27,213 nt of DNA from Faeciplasma avium (GCA_018713505.1 DVOL01000093.1:1-27213); one strand, 5' to 3'. Counted from the stretch's first letter, positions 7,104 to 14,292 are shown. Translations and numbers: made by a program. The notes: generated by a model not told the origin, from the letters alone.

Positions 7104-7138
7104 AGTATACTCCACGGGAGGGCTTGTTTGAAGCAAGC
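7104..7138 (-). promoter_or_regulatory. Candidate promoter and operator for the small ORF and XRE gene
   Basis: On the minus strand TTCAAA (7127-7132) lies 17 nt before TATACT (7104-7109). The -35 box sits exactly inside the dyad GCTTG-7 nt-CAAGC (7122-7138), the size and symmetry expected of an XRE-family operator. Autoregulation by the downstream regulator is therefore plausible but inferred. Confidence 0.45.
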
Positions 7139-7294
7139 GGCGGTTGAATTTATGGCTTTTTGACTCAAGCTGTGAATGAGTCCCGGCTGTTAAGGCAAGA
7201 AAGACTTAACTGCCTAAAAAATTACATATTCCCGCAGCCCCGCATGAATCCTTGCTTTTTTAGGACTCAAGCGGCGGTTGAGCGGGGATTTTTT
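7134..7294. repeat. Intergenic repeats and dyads, with a candidate plus-strand terminator
   Basis: The gap between the divergent XRE and fucosidase units (7036-7491) holds no convincing gene. CAAGCGGCGGTTGA occurs twice, perfectly, at 7134-7147 and 7268-7281. GCTTTTT followed by GACTCAAGC also occurs twice (about 7155-7170 and 7253-7272). GACTCA/TGAGTC (7162-7167, 7177-7182) and CTCAA/TTGAG (7266-7270, 7278-7282) form small hairpins. CCCCGC (7238-7243) and GCGGGG (7282-7287) are complementary and are followed by A and six T (7288-7294), which resembles a plus-strand terminator with no gene before it. This may be an unannotated small RNA or the remains of a repeat element. Confidence 0.45.
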
Positions 7295-7414
7295 AAGCTT
7301 CGCAGTCATACTCCGAGAAAATTATAGCACACCCCGAGCTCTCTTACAAGTCCGTTTAGGGAGGAGGCGGCTTGATTTATTCTAACATATAAAGTGATTA
7401 TTTCTAAAATGCTA

Positions 7415-7464
7415 TTGACATCACGGCACGGTTTGCTATGATAAAGCCATAGCTTACTGCTATG
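7415..7464 (+). promoter_or_regulatory. Promoter and candidate operator of the fucosidase gene
   Basis: TTGACA (7415-7420) is followed after 16 nt by TATGAT (7437-7442). GCTATG (7435-7440), CATAGC (7448-7453) and GCTATG (7459-7464) form alternating inverted repeats that overlap the -10 box and the likely transcription start. GCTATGAT is repeated directly at 24-bp spacing. This is a typical place for a repressor of a sugar-utilisation gene; the regulator is not identified. Confidence 0.65.
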
Positions 7465-7491
7465 ATTTTATACAGCAAGGGAGGAATCAAA

Positions 7492-8913
7492 ATGAAAAAA
7501 TATGAAGCCAGCTTCGAGTCCCTTTACACCCACGAATACCCCGACTGGTTCCGTGACGCTAAGTTCGGAATCTGGAGCCACTGGGGACCGCAGTCTGTCC
7601 CGATGTGCGGCGACTGGTACGCAAGGAATATGTACATCGAAAACTCCGAGCAGTACAGATACCACTGCCGCCACTACGGACATCCCTCGGTGTTCGGCTA
7701 CAAGGACATCTGCAAGCTCTGGAAGGCGGAGAAATTCGACCCTGACAGACTCATGGAGCTTTACTACTCAGCAGGTGCGAGATACTTTGTCGCCCAGGCG
7801 ACTCACCACGACAACTTCTTCAACTACGACTCAAGGGTCAACCCGATGAACTCGGTCAATGTCGGACCGAAAAAGGACATCCTTGCCATGTGGAAGTCCG
7901 CCGCAGACAGGTTTAATATGCCGTTTGGCGTCACCGAGCACCTGGGAGCGTCGTTTTGGTGGTGGAGCGTCAACAAGGGCTGCGACAGGGAGGGTCCCTA
8001 CGCCGGCGTGCCCTACGACGGAAACGACCCAGAGTACAGAAGCTTCTATCACGACAACTACGAGCATCTAGGGGACACCACCTGGAAATGGCTCACAGAG
8101 AACGAGGGCTTCATGAAATACTGGTCAGACTCGATGAACGAGCTTATAGACAGATTCCAGCCTGAGCTTTTATATTCTGACAGCGTGCTCCCCTTCAATT
8201 ACGGTCACTACCAGCCCGGTCTTGAGGCTGTGGCAAGGCTTTACAACCGCTCAGCCGAGAAGCACGGCAGCAATCAGGCGGTATACACCCAGAAGGACAG
8301 AAATCCCGATATCTACAGGGTCGGAGTTTTGGACATCGAAAAGAGCCAGCTTCCCGGAATCATGGAGCACCCCTGGCAGACGGATACCTGCATAGGCAAC
8401 TGGTTCTACGACGCCAAGCAGGACTACAAGAAGCCCGCCCACATCATCGAGATGCTTATAGACATCGTGTCCAAGAACGGCACAATGCTCCTAAATGTCC
8501 TTCAAAAGCCGGACGGCACCATAGACGAGTGGGAGGAGCACATCCTAAAGGAGCTGGGAGGCTGGTTTGAGGTCTGCCACGAGGGTATTTACGGCACCCG
8601 TCCCTTCAGGGTATTCAGCGAGGGCGACACCAGAGCCACAATAAACGGCTTCGAGGAGTCAAAGACAAGCTGGTCAAGCTCGGATTATCGCTTCACCACC
8701 AAAAACGGCTGTCTCTACGCCTTCATGATGTGCGCTCCAGAGTCGGGAGTCGCCGTCATAAAATCACTTAACGAAAGCGAGCGTGTAAAGGAGGTCTCCC
8801 TCCTTGGCTGCGGCGGTCTTGAGTTCAATCAGAGCTTCGGCGTGCTGAGCGTAAGGCTCCCCGAGAGGCTCCCGACAAAATACACAAACTGCCTTAAAAT
8901 CTCCTTTCATTAG
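7492..8913 (+). CDS. Alpha-L-fucosidase, glycoside hydrolase family 29, cytoplasmic
   Basis: This enzyme is predicted to release L-fucose from glycans or short oligosaccharides by a retaining mechanism. Features in order are WFRDAKFGIWSHWGPQSVP (residues 19-37), THHDNFFNYDS (104-114), the TEHLGASFWWW block (148-158), the nucleophile Asp230 in PELLYSDS, a candidate acid/base Glu283 in DIEKS, and SKNGTMLLNV (327-336), which closes the catalytic barrel. A short C-terminal beta region follows. There is no signal peptide, so it likely acts on imported oligosaccharides. The ATG at 7492 has GGGAGG at 7479-7484; an upstream in-frame ATG at 7462 lacks a ribosome binding site and falls within the operator. 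It is the only plus-strand gene, monocistronic, with promoter and terminator. The specificity within GH29 is not certain. Confidence 0.88.
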   Translation: MKKYEASFESLYTHEYPDWFRDAKFGIWSHWGPQSVPMCGDWYARNMYIENSEQYRYHCRHYGHPSVFGYKDICKLWKAEKFDPDRLMELYYSAGARYFVAQATHHDNFFNYDSRVNPMNSVNVGPKKDILAMWKSAADRFNMPFGVTEHLGASFWWWSVNKGCDREGPYAGVPYDGNDPEYRSFYHDNYEHLGDTTWKWLTENEGFMKYWSDSMNELIDRFQPELLYSDSVLPFNYGHYQPGLEAVARLYNRSAEKHGSNQAVYTQKDRNPDIYRVGVLDIEKSQLPGIMEHPWQTDTCIGNWFYDAKQDYKKPAHIIEMLIDIVSKNGTMLLNVLQKPDGTIDEWEEHILKELGGWFEVCHEGIYGTRPFRVFSEGDTRATINGFEESKTSWSSSDYRFTTKNGCLYAFMMCAPESGVAVIKSLNESERVKEVSLLGCGGLEFNQSFGVLSVRLPERLPTKYTNCLKISFH

Positions 8914-8942
8914 CTCTTAATATATTTTCACCGCTTAAAATA

Positions 8943-8998
8943 TCCGCCGCAGAGTCTGCCGGCTTCCCGGCTCCCACTGTCGGCGGAGCTTTTATTTC
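8943..8998 (+). terminator. Intrinsic terminator after the fucosidase, probably bidirectional
   Basis: TCCGCCG (8943-8949) pairs with CGGCGGA (8981-8987), and inside them GCCGG (8958-8962) pairs with CCGGC (8967-8971) over a CTTC loop. On the plus strand TTTTATTT follows (8990-8997). On the minus strand the stem is followed by TATTTTAA, so it may also end the TraX-family transcript that converges from 9008. Confidence 0.8.
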
Positions 8999-9007
8999 TG
9001 GAATTTT

Positions 9008-9763
9008 CTAATAGTACATCACTCTAAAGATTATTGCTATTATCACAATATGCAAGGGGTAGAAGATGTAAAAGAACCACTTGCTGAAGGCTCCCCTTCC
9101 TCCCGGCTTGCCGTTGTAGAACACTCCTATAAGAATAGGGACGGCAAATATCCCAAGCTGACAGAGCTGGCTCTGCCACGGCATACCGTAGGACATGGTA
9201 TAGATTGTTATCAAAACGACCTCAGCCGCTCCGACTATGCAAAACGCCGTCCACTTCTTGAAAGGACTCTCCCTGAAAATGTGAAAGACCAGGCACCAAA
9301 GGACTCCCGCAACCGGCCAGTCGCCCAAAAGCGAGATAACGCAGAGCGCTCCCACTCCCAGCACCCTCGTCAGGACTCCAAGGCTCTTTTCGTCCCAAAG
9401 CCTTATGGCAAGAAGCCCCAGAAGGAAGGTGAAGATGACGCTCTGCTGCCATATGACGCTCACCCAGCCGTCCGAGAAGCTTATTATAAACTGCTGAAAC
9501 TCATAGAAAACGAACGCCGGCCAGGATATCAGCGCAAACAGCCCCAGCCTGAGGGCGTATTTTTCAAAGCTCTTGGTGTAGTGATAGCCCTCTGCGATGA
9601 AAAATGCCATGGTAGGAGCCGTCAGCCTGCCGACAAGGTGCAAAAGCTGCCCCTCGACGCTCATAAGCGGCACGAACATCCAAGCCACATGGTCGAGCAC
9701 CATAGCTATTGCGACTATGTACTTTAGCTGTGCCCTGTTTAAAAATGCAATACCGTTTTTCAT
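9008..9763 (-). CDS. TraX-family integral membrane protein
   Basis: The N-terminus reads LNRAQLKYIVAIAMVLDHVAWMF and continues with VGRLTAPTMAFFIAEGYHYTKSFEKYALRL, which is the pattern of the TraX family (named for the F-pilin acetylase, and widespread as a chromosomal protein in Firmicutes). About seven to eight hydrophobic segments cover the 251 residues, and the C-terminus ends YPLHIVIIAIIFRVMYY. The chromosomal members are usually unlinked to conjugation, and no transfer gene is near. The true substrate is unknown; membrane acyltransferase activity is inferred from the family. The ATG at 9761-9763 has a GAGGGAG box. It lies directly downstream of tRNA-Leu, beyond that gene's terminator; no strong promoter of its own is seen. 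Confidence 0.8.
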   Translation of the reverse strand: MKNGIAFLNRAQLKYIVAIAMVLDHVAWMFVPLMSVEGQLLHLVGRLTAPTMAFFIAEGYHYTKSFEKYALRLGLFALISWPAFVFYEFQQFIISFSDGWVSVIWQQSVIFTFLLGLLAIRLWDEKSLGVLTRVLGVGALCVISLLGDWPVAGVLWCLVFHIFRESPFKKWTAFCIVGAAEVVLITIYTMSYGMPWQSQLCQLGIFAVPILIGVFYNGKPGGRGAFSKWFFYIFYPLHIVIIAIIFRVMYY

Positions 9764-9842
9764 ACTCTCCCTCTTTGACTCTTAACGACATTATGCGAAT
9801 AAGCCGCCCTGTCATATTGCGGCGTACTAAAGCTTGGCTTAT

Positions 9843-9883
9843 AAAAAGACAAGGCGCCATCTGCCCAGCCTGGCAAATGGCGC
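9843..9883 (-). terminator. Intrinsic terminator of tRNA-Leu
   Basis: On the minus strand GCGCCAT pairs with ATGGCGC (9877-9883 with 9854-9860), with an inner TGCC/GGCA stem. CTTGTCTTTTT follows (down to 9843). It starts right after the tRNA 3' CCA. Confidence 0.85.
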
Positions 9884-9887
9884 TTTT

Positions 9888-9974
9888 TGGTGCCGGTGAC
9901 CGGGGTCGAACCGGTACGGTATCACTACCACAGGATTTTGAGTCCAGCACGTCTGCCAATTCCATCACACCGGC
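9888..9974 (-). tRNA. tRNA-Leu (anticodon CAA)
   Basis: The acceptor arm GCCGGTG (9968-9974) pairs with CACCGGC (9892-9898), followed by discriminator A and an encoded CCA (9888-9890). The anticodon loop reads CTCAAAA, giving anticodon CAA, which reads the leucine codon UUG. The D-loop has GG, a long variable arm is present (GGTA-GTGA-TACC), and the T-loop is GGTTCGACCCC. The long variable arm confirms a class II tRNA and fits Leu. The anticodon stem (CTGGA/TCCTG) has one U-U mismatch at the second pair. Confidence 0.95.
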
Positions 9975-10008
9975 AAGGATTTGCTCTGCGGACCAAACCG
10001 TCTCGGTA

Positions 10009-10037
10009 ATTATATCAGAAAATCAGCCGCTTGTCAA
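10009..10037 (-). promoter_or_regulatory. tRNA-Leu promoter, perfect consensus
   Basis: On the minus strand TTGACA (10032-10037) and TATAAT (10009-10014) are separated by exactly 17 nt, a full match to the sigma-A consensus. It lies about 35 nt upstream of the tRNA 5' end. Confidence 0.9.
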
Positions 10038-10065
10038 CACAAATGAGGCGGGAAAATGGCTTGGG

Positions 10066-10404
10066 TCAGAGAAAACGGTTTTTGAACACCGTCCCTATGA
10101 ATACCGCAAGAAGCGACAAAAACGCTATTATCGGAAGATATATCCACGCCGTCGGGTTGAAGAAGATATAGATGCAGGGAAGAAATACCAGCGAGGACTC
10201 TATCGCCATCAGCCAGTCGCCGCCGTGCCTTTTCCCGAAGAAAAAGCAGGCTCCCATCGAAAAGCAGATGTCAAGCGCTGGAAGCGCCTGATATATCCCT
10301 GCCGCAGACTCCCTTAGAGCCGCCACCAGAATAATCGGGAGGGAATAGTACGCCACTATTATGAATATGAGGTAGGGCATCGTCCTTTCAAACCGTTCCT
10401 TCAT
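10066..10404 (-). CDS. Small four-helix membrane protein, unknown function
   Basis: I do not recognise this family. The 112 residues hold four hydrophobic segments, near residues 11-30, 37-57, 64-82 and 86-107, joined by short charged loops, with a basic N-terminus (MKERFERT) and a basic C-terminus (FKNRFL). There is no signal peptide or catalytic motif. Its ATG (10402-10404) lies 4 bp after the rqcH stop, and its AAGGAG box sits inside the end of rqcH, so it is the last gene of the DUF1858-trmK-nif3-rqcH operon. It ends close to the tRNA-Leu promoter. Confidence 0.75.
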   Translation of the reverse strand: MKERFERTMPYLIFIIVAYYSLPIILVAALRESAAGIYQALPALDICFSMGACFFFGKRHGGDWLMAIESSLVFLPCIYIFFNPTAWIYLPIIAFLSLLAVFIGTVFKNRFL

Positions 10405-10408
10405 GCTA

Positions 10409-12175
10409 TTAGCTCCTTCCCGTCTGCCTCATAGACTCCACCAGCTCCTCGTCTGGAGTGACATACAGCGTCTTGTTGTTTGTGAAGATAACCATCCCGG
10501 GCTTTGCTCCTCCCGGCTTCTTTACATATTTTACTAGAGTATAGTCCACCGGGACTCCAGAGGAGCTTTTCGCCGAGGAGTTATATGCCGCTATCATCGC
10601 AGCGTCCTCGAGGGCTGACCTGCTGCACTCTTTGCCCATCGTCTCGATTATGACATGGGAGCCAGTCATATCCTTGACATGGAGCCAGACATCCCTGCCG
10701 TCGGCGGTTTTCAGGGTGAGCGTATCGTTTTGACGGTTGTTCCTGCCGGCAAGAATCCTAAAGCCGTCCCTGGAGCGGTACTCGAGCGGAGGCAGGGGCC
10801 TGCTGTTCCTTTTGCTGTCCCTGCGGCTTCTTATATACCCTCCCTGAGCCAGCTCCTCCCTTATTTCAAGAAGCTCCGCCTCGCAGGACGCTCTTGAAAG
10901 CGAGTCGAACACCGAGTCGATGTAGCTAAGCTCCCTCTCGCCCTCCTCAATAAGCACCCTTAGCTTTTTTTCGGCGGTATCGAGCTTTTTATACTCACGA
11001 TAGTATCTCTGGGCGTTCTGTGCGGGAGTCAGCCTAGGGTCAAGCTCTACTGCAATCACCCCTCCCTCGGGGTCGAGATAGTTTTCAAGCTCGGTCCTGC
11101 TCTCTCCCTTTTTGAGCCTGTAAAGGTTTGACATTATAAGGTCTCCCTTTAGTCTAAGACTCTCACGGTCCCTGCTGCCTTCAAGCTCCAGCCTCTGGGA
11201 GGCGATTCTTCTTGATATCCTCTCGCTAAGAGCCACAAGCAGCTTGAAGAGGTCCCCGGCACGCTGGCGGTTCTGAGCCATGACATCCCTGTCGTGATAG
11301 AAGCCGTCCAGAAGCTCGGAGGGGCTGTCAAACTCCCTTGTTATCATCATGCTGCCGTACTGATGTATCCGGCAGAAGCAAAAGTCCTTTAAAAGACCGC
11401 TTTTTTCCCTGACGGTGGTGAACCTGCTCTCGCCCCTTGAAACCTCTCCCGAGATGCGCTCAAGGAAGAAAATAAGCCTTGCAAGCTCGCCGTCCGCAAG
11501 CTCAGACGGAGGCTTCTCCCCGCCTCTTAGAGCATAATAGACAGCCTCCCTTGCAAAAATCGGGGAGATTCCCTCTATCAGCCTGACAAGAGCCTTGGCG
11601 GTGTCCTTATCCTTGGAGGCTGAAAGACCGTCCGCAAGAGCCTTTTTGTCAAGCGAAAAAAGACTCAGCCTGTCCTCCCTCGGAGGGAGCGTATAGCCGA
11701 TTCCGGGAAGCACCTGCCTGACGCTCGACATATCCTCCCCGACACGCTTTATAGAGTCTATCACCCTGCCGTCCTTTATCATTATAATATTAGACCTTTT
11801 TCCCATTATCTCGGCGGCAAGGGTTACTATCACCCTGTCGCCAAGCTCGTCTGTTGTCTCAAAATCAAAATGGAGTATCCTCTCGCAGCCGTCCTGCCGG
11901 ATTTCTATAAGCCTTGCTGATGACAGGTGCTTTCTAAGAAGCATGCAGAACATCGGCGGAGTCTTGGGGTTTTCAAGCTCCCTTGCGCTAAGATGAACTC
12001 TTGCAGAGTCGCTCGAGGCGGAGATTAGCAGCCTTTTAGTGCCGCTTTGCTGTGTCCTGAGCGATATTATAAGGCTCTCCCTTGAGGGCTGATGGATTTT
12101 GTCAACCCTTGAGCCTATCAGCACCCCATCAAGCTCCCTCTTTATAAGACTAAGATAAACTCCGTCAAGTGCCAA
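10409..12175 (-). CDS. rqcH: RqcH / NFACT protein, ribosome-associated quality control (FpbA family)
   Basis: RqcH binds the peptidyl-tRNA-blocked 50S subunit and directs C-terminal poly-alanine tailing of stalled nascent chains, marking them for proteolysis. It was formerly called fibronectin-binding protein. The 588 residues fit: an NFACT-N domain (1 to about 250), a long charged coiled-coil middle (about 280-440), and an NFACT-R domain near 465-580 that includes the DVWLHVKDMTGSHVII block. The DR motif needed for tRNA binding in Bacillus RqcH appears here as ER (Glu98-Arg99, GCERI). The start is TTG at 12173-12175 with GGGAGGG at 12183-12189, 7 nt upstream. It follows the nif3-like gene by 46 bp. 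Confidence 0.93.
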   Translation of the reverse strand: MALDGVYLSLIKRELDGVLIGSRVDKIHQPSRESLIISLRTQQSGTKRLLISASSDSARVHLSARELENPKTPPMFCMLLRKHLSSARLIEIRQDGCERILHFDFETTDELGDRVIVTLAAEIMGKRSNIIMIKDGRVIDSIKRVGEDMSSVRQVLPGIGYTLPPREDRLSLFSLDKKALADGLSASKDKDTAKALVRLIEGISPIFAREAVYYALRGGEKPPSELADGELARLIFFLERISGEVSRGESRFTTVREKSGLLKDFCFCRIHQYGSMMITREFDSPSELLDGFYHDRDVMAQNRQRAGDLFKLLVALSERISRRIASQRLELEGSRDRESLRLKGDLIMSNLYRLKKGESRTELENYLDPEGGVIAVELDPRLTPAQNAQRYYREYKKLDTAEKKLRVLIEEGERELSYIDSVFDSLSRASCEAELLEIREELAQGGYIRSRRDSKRNSRPLPPLEYRSRDGFRILAGRNNRQNDTLTLKTADGRDVWLHVKDMTGSHVIIETMGKECSRSALEDAAMIAAYNSSAKSSSGVPVDYTLVKYVKKPGGAKPGMVIFTNNKTLYVTPDEELVESMRQTGRS

Positions 12176-12221
12176 GAGCTATCCCTCCCTTTGCAATAAG
12201 ATAATATGCCCCTCCCGCAGA

Positions 12222-13004
12222 CTAGCAGGACTCTGCCGGGAAGCGGGTTTTAGTCAGGATAAACTCGGTATCGGAAAAGCCCTCCAAGAGCCTGTCACGA
12301 AGCCAGGGCATAGCTATAGCCTCGCTCTCGTAGTGACCGATATCCACGGCGGTGATGCCGATATCCCTAGCCATGACAAGCTGGTGCTGCTTTATCTCGG
12401 AGGTTACAACGGCGTCAAGCCCATGCTCTAGGGCAAGCTCGACCCCCTCGCCGCCGGCTCCCGATAAAATCCCTACCCGGCTTATCCTTCTTTCTCCCCT
12501 TACAAACTTTATGCATACGCTGTTAAAGGACCTTTTGCATCGGTCTATAAGCTCCTCCGGGGTTATGCTTTGAGCCGCTCCTATCTCCCCGAAGCCGACG
12601 CTTCGTCCGCACGGATGGAGCTTTCCCGTAGGAATCAAGACCTCACGGCAGGGCGAAAGACCAAGAGCCGAGCATATCATCGAGCTTATTCCATAGTCCG
12701 CACAGTCAAGATTCGTGTGCGCCGATATGCAGGCGATTCCCATCCTTAAAAGCATGCAGGCGGGATTGTCCTGCCTTAGGGCCTTGAGCGGAGTGAAAAT
12801 CACCGGGTGATGGGTAATCACAAGCTCGCACCCAAGGCTTTTTGCCTCCTCTGCGGCTTCACGGCTTATGTCGAGGGTCAAAAGCGCCCTTTTGACCTCC
12901 TCGCCGCCGCCTCCGACTAAAATTCCTGAGTTGTCCCAGCTCTCCTGATAGCTAAAGGGCGCAAAGCTGTCTATATATTCGTAAATCTGCCTGACGGTAG
13001 CCAT
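12222..13004 (-). CDS. Nif3-like dinuclear metal centre protein (GTP cyclohydrolase I type 2 homologue)
   Basis: This belongs to the conserved NIF3/YqfO family, which has a dinuclear metal site and an uncertain cellular role. Metal ligands are visible: ITHHPVIF with His65-His66, SAHTNLDCADYGI, and the C-terminal GHYESEAIAMP block. The usual inserted PII-like domain is absent, since the protein is only 260 residues. The ATG at 13004 is preferred over 13031 because GGGGAGG (13011-13017) is properly spaced; it lies 1 bp after the trmK stop. The trmK-nif3 pairing is common in Firmicutes. The names GTP cyclohydrolase and Nif3 should not be read as a proven activity. Confidence 0.9.
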   Translation of the reverse strand: MATVRQIYEYIDSFAPFSYQESWDNSGILVGGGGEEVKRALLTLDISREAAEEAKSLGCELVITHHPVIFTPLKALRQDNPACMLLRMGIACISAHTNLDCADYGISSMICSALGLSPCREVLIPTGKLHPCGRSVGFGEIGAAQSITPEELIDRCKRSFNSVCIKFVRGERRISRVGILSGAGGEGVELALEHGLDAVVTSEIKQHQLVMARDIGITAVDIGHYESEAIAMPWLRDRLLEGFSDTEFILTKTRFPAESC

Positions 13005-13005
13005 G

Positions 13006-13686
13006 CTAATCCTCCCCGATAAACTGCTCAAGAACGGTTACTGCTTTTATAATGTCCTTTACCTTCTGCCTGGATATTTGGTCCCTTGACCGGCTCATCC
13101 CCTTGGCGGCGCTGCGAAGCCTCTCTGCCTCCCGCTTTACATACTCACGGGCTGCGGGGTCTGTTTTTTCAAGCCCGCCTAAAATCGTCTCCTCAAGTGT
13201 GGGGGACCACATATTTCCGTCGTACTCCGCCCTTAATGCGGTGTAGTATATCCCGCCGTCCAGCACGGCGAGCTGTCTTACCACCCTGTAGCCTGACATG
13301 CAGAGCCAGCCGACCAGAAAGCCCGCCCGTGAATTGGGCTGAAGGATAAGCCCGACCCCGTCCTTGAGCCATTCAGCCCGGTTTACTATCCCTGCAATCA
13401 TCTCGCCGCCCATTCCGGCTATGACGACCTCCTTGACGCTTCCGGGAGGTATTTTGTCAAGACCATCCGAAAGAACGGGGATGACCCTATCCTCTACATT
13501 CTGCGCTAGGATATTTCTTTTTGCACAGGAAAGCGGGCCCTCGGCGATATCACAGGCGTAAGCCAGCGGAACCCTGCCCTCCTTTACAAGAAAAATCGGG
13601 AGCAGTCCGTGGTCGGTGCCGACATCGCATAAAGGACCTCCGCCCTCTATCAGCTCGCACAGGAGGGCAAGTCTTTTTTTTAGCAT
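13006..13686 (-). CDS. trmK: tRNA (adenine22-N1)-methyltransferase
   Basis: TrmK makes m1A22 in the D-arm of bacterial tRNAs, using S-adenosylmethionine. The 226 residues begin MLKKRLALLCELIEGGGPLC and show the SAM-binding motif DVGTDHG at 21-27, the acidic CDIAEGPL segment, and IAGMGGEMI near residues 89-97. A helical C-terminal part (about 160-226) follows, as in the family. It overlaps nothing: 1 bp separates it from the DUF1858 gene and 1 bp from the nif3-like gene. Confidence 0.94.
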   Translation of the reverse strand: MLKKRLALLCELIEGGGPLCDVGTDHGLLPIFLVKEGRVPLAYACDIAEGPLSCAKRNILAQNVEDRVIPVLSDGLDKIPPGSVKEVVIAGMGGEMIAGIVNRAEWLKDGVGLILQPNSRAGFLVGWLCMSGYRVVRQLAVLDGGIYYTALRAEYDGNMWSPTLEETILGGLEKTDPAAREYVKREAERLRSAAKGMSRSRDQISRQKVKDIIKAVTVLEQFIGED

Positions 13687-13687
13687 A

Positions 13688-13903
13688 CTAATCCTGTGAG
13701 AAGAACGCTCTTAGCTTGGCGACAAGCCTGTCGGGGTCCTCACCGTGGACTGAGCACGCCTCCGCAATCGTCTCCCCTCTTGCAGAGGGACAGCCGAGGC
13801 AGTGCATACCCATCTCCAAGAATATGGGAGCACAGCCGCCGTCCATATCCAAAACCTCGCCGATAATGCTGTCCTTTGTGATTTCAAGCCTTCTTTTCTC
13901 CAT
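13688..13903 (-). CDS. DUF1858 redox-disulfide domain protein
   Basis: The 71-residue protein is a single DUF1858 domain, known from proteins linked to hybrid-cluster proteins. It has Cys24, the motif GMHCLGCP with Cys35 and Cys38, and Cys50. The CxxC pair suggests redox activity or metal binding; its partner is unknown. The ATG at 13903 has AAAGGAG upstream. It is the first gene of the operon with trmK, nif3-like and rqcH. The leader contains the dyad GGCAG-8 nt-CTGCC (13921-13938). No confident promoter was found. Confidence 0.88.
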   Translation of the reverse strand: MEKRRLEITKDSIIGEVLDMDGGCAPIFLEMGMHCLGCPSARGETIAEACSVHGEDPDRLVAKLRAFFSQD

Positions 13904-13978
13904 GATAATCTCCTTTCCCGGGCAGATATGCTTCTGCCTGCCAAAACGGTTATAAATTAGCTCCGTACCCTACAAACA

Positions 13979-14004
13979 GAGCGGCAGGAGTTTTCCCGCC
14001 GCTC
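13979..14004 (-). terminator. Candidate terminator after the zinc-ribbon gene
   Basis: GAGCGGC (13979-13985) pairs with GCCGCTC (13998-14004), 19 nt downstream of the zinc-ribbon stop. On the minus strand it is followed only by TGTTTGT, so termination may be weak or partial. Confidence 0.5.
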
Positions 14005-14022
14005 ATGTTCATGCTAGGATAA

Positions 14023-14292
14023 TCAGCTGTCTTCCCTCTGCTTAGCGAAGCACTCGCTGCAGTATACCGGTCTGTCGTCATGCGGCTTGAACGGTACTCT
14101 TGCTTCCTTGCCGCAGGCAGCGCATACCGCAGTATAATACTGCCTTCCGGCCTCCTTCTTGCTTCTTCTGCAGTCCTTGCACATCTTCGGCTCGTTCTCG
14201 AAGCCCTTTTCAGCGTAGAACTCCTGCTCGCCGGCTGTGAAAACGAACTCATTTCCGCAATTACGGCATACTAATGTTTTGTCCTGGAACAT
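14023..14292 (-). CDS. Small double zinc-ribbon protein
   Basis: The 89 residues contain two four-cysteine sets. The first is CRNC (9, 12) with CKDC (38, 41). The second is CAAC (57, 60) with CSEC (78, 81), the latter in a stretch like the family motif KEARVPFKPHDDRPVYC. Such zinc-ribbon proteins are common in Clostridia; their partner is unknown. The ATG at 14292 has a GAGGG box. It lies between the sigma factor gene and the DUF1858-rqcH operon, and no strong promoter of its own was seen. Confidence 0.85.
   Translation of the reverse strand: MFQDKTLVCRNCGNEFVFTAGEQEFYAEKGFENEPKMCKDCRRSKKEAGRQYYTAVCAACGKEARVPFKPHDDRPVYCSECFAKQREDS

Noticed and set aside
7036..7461. Riboswitch, T-box or 6S RNA in the XRE-fucosidase gap
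   Set aside because: No T-box anti-terminator signature or other consensus core I could recognise; only repeats and short dyads are supported.
9050..9727. 225-codon plus-strand ORF opposite the TraX-family gene
   Set aside because: It is antisense to a clear membrane protein with a good ribosome binding site, and its own product is charged with no family resemblance.
9564..9968. 134-codon minus-strand ORF covering tRNA-Leu and the start of the TraX gene
   Set aside because: It reads through the tRNA and terminator in a different frame from the TraX protein; it has no ribosome binding site.
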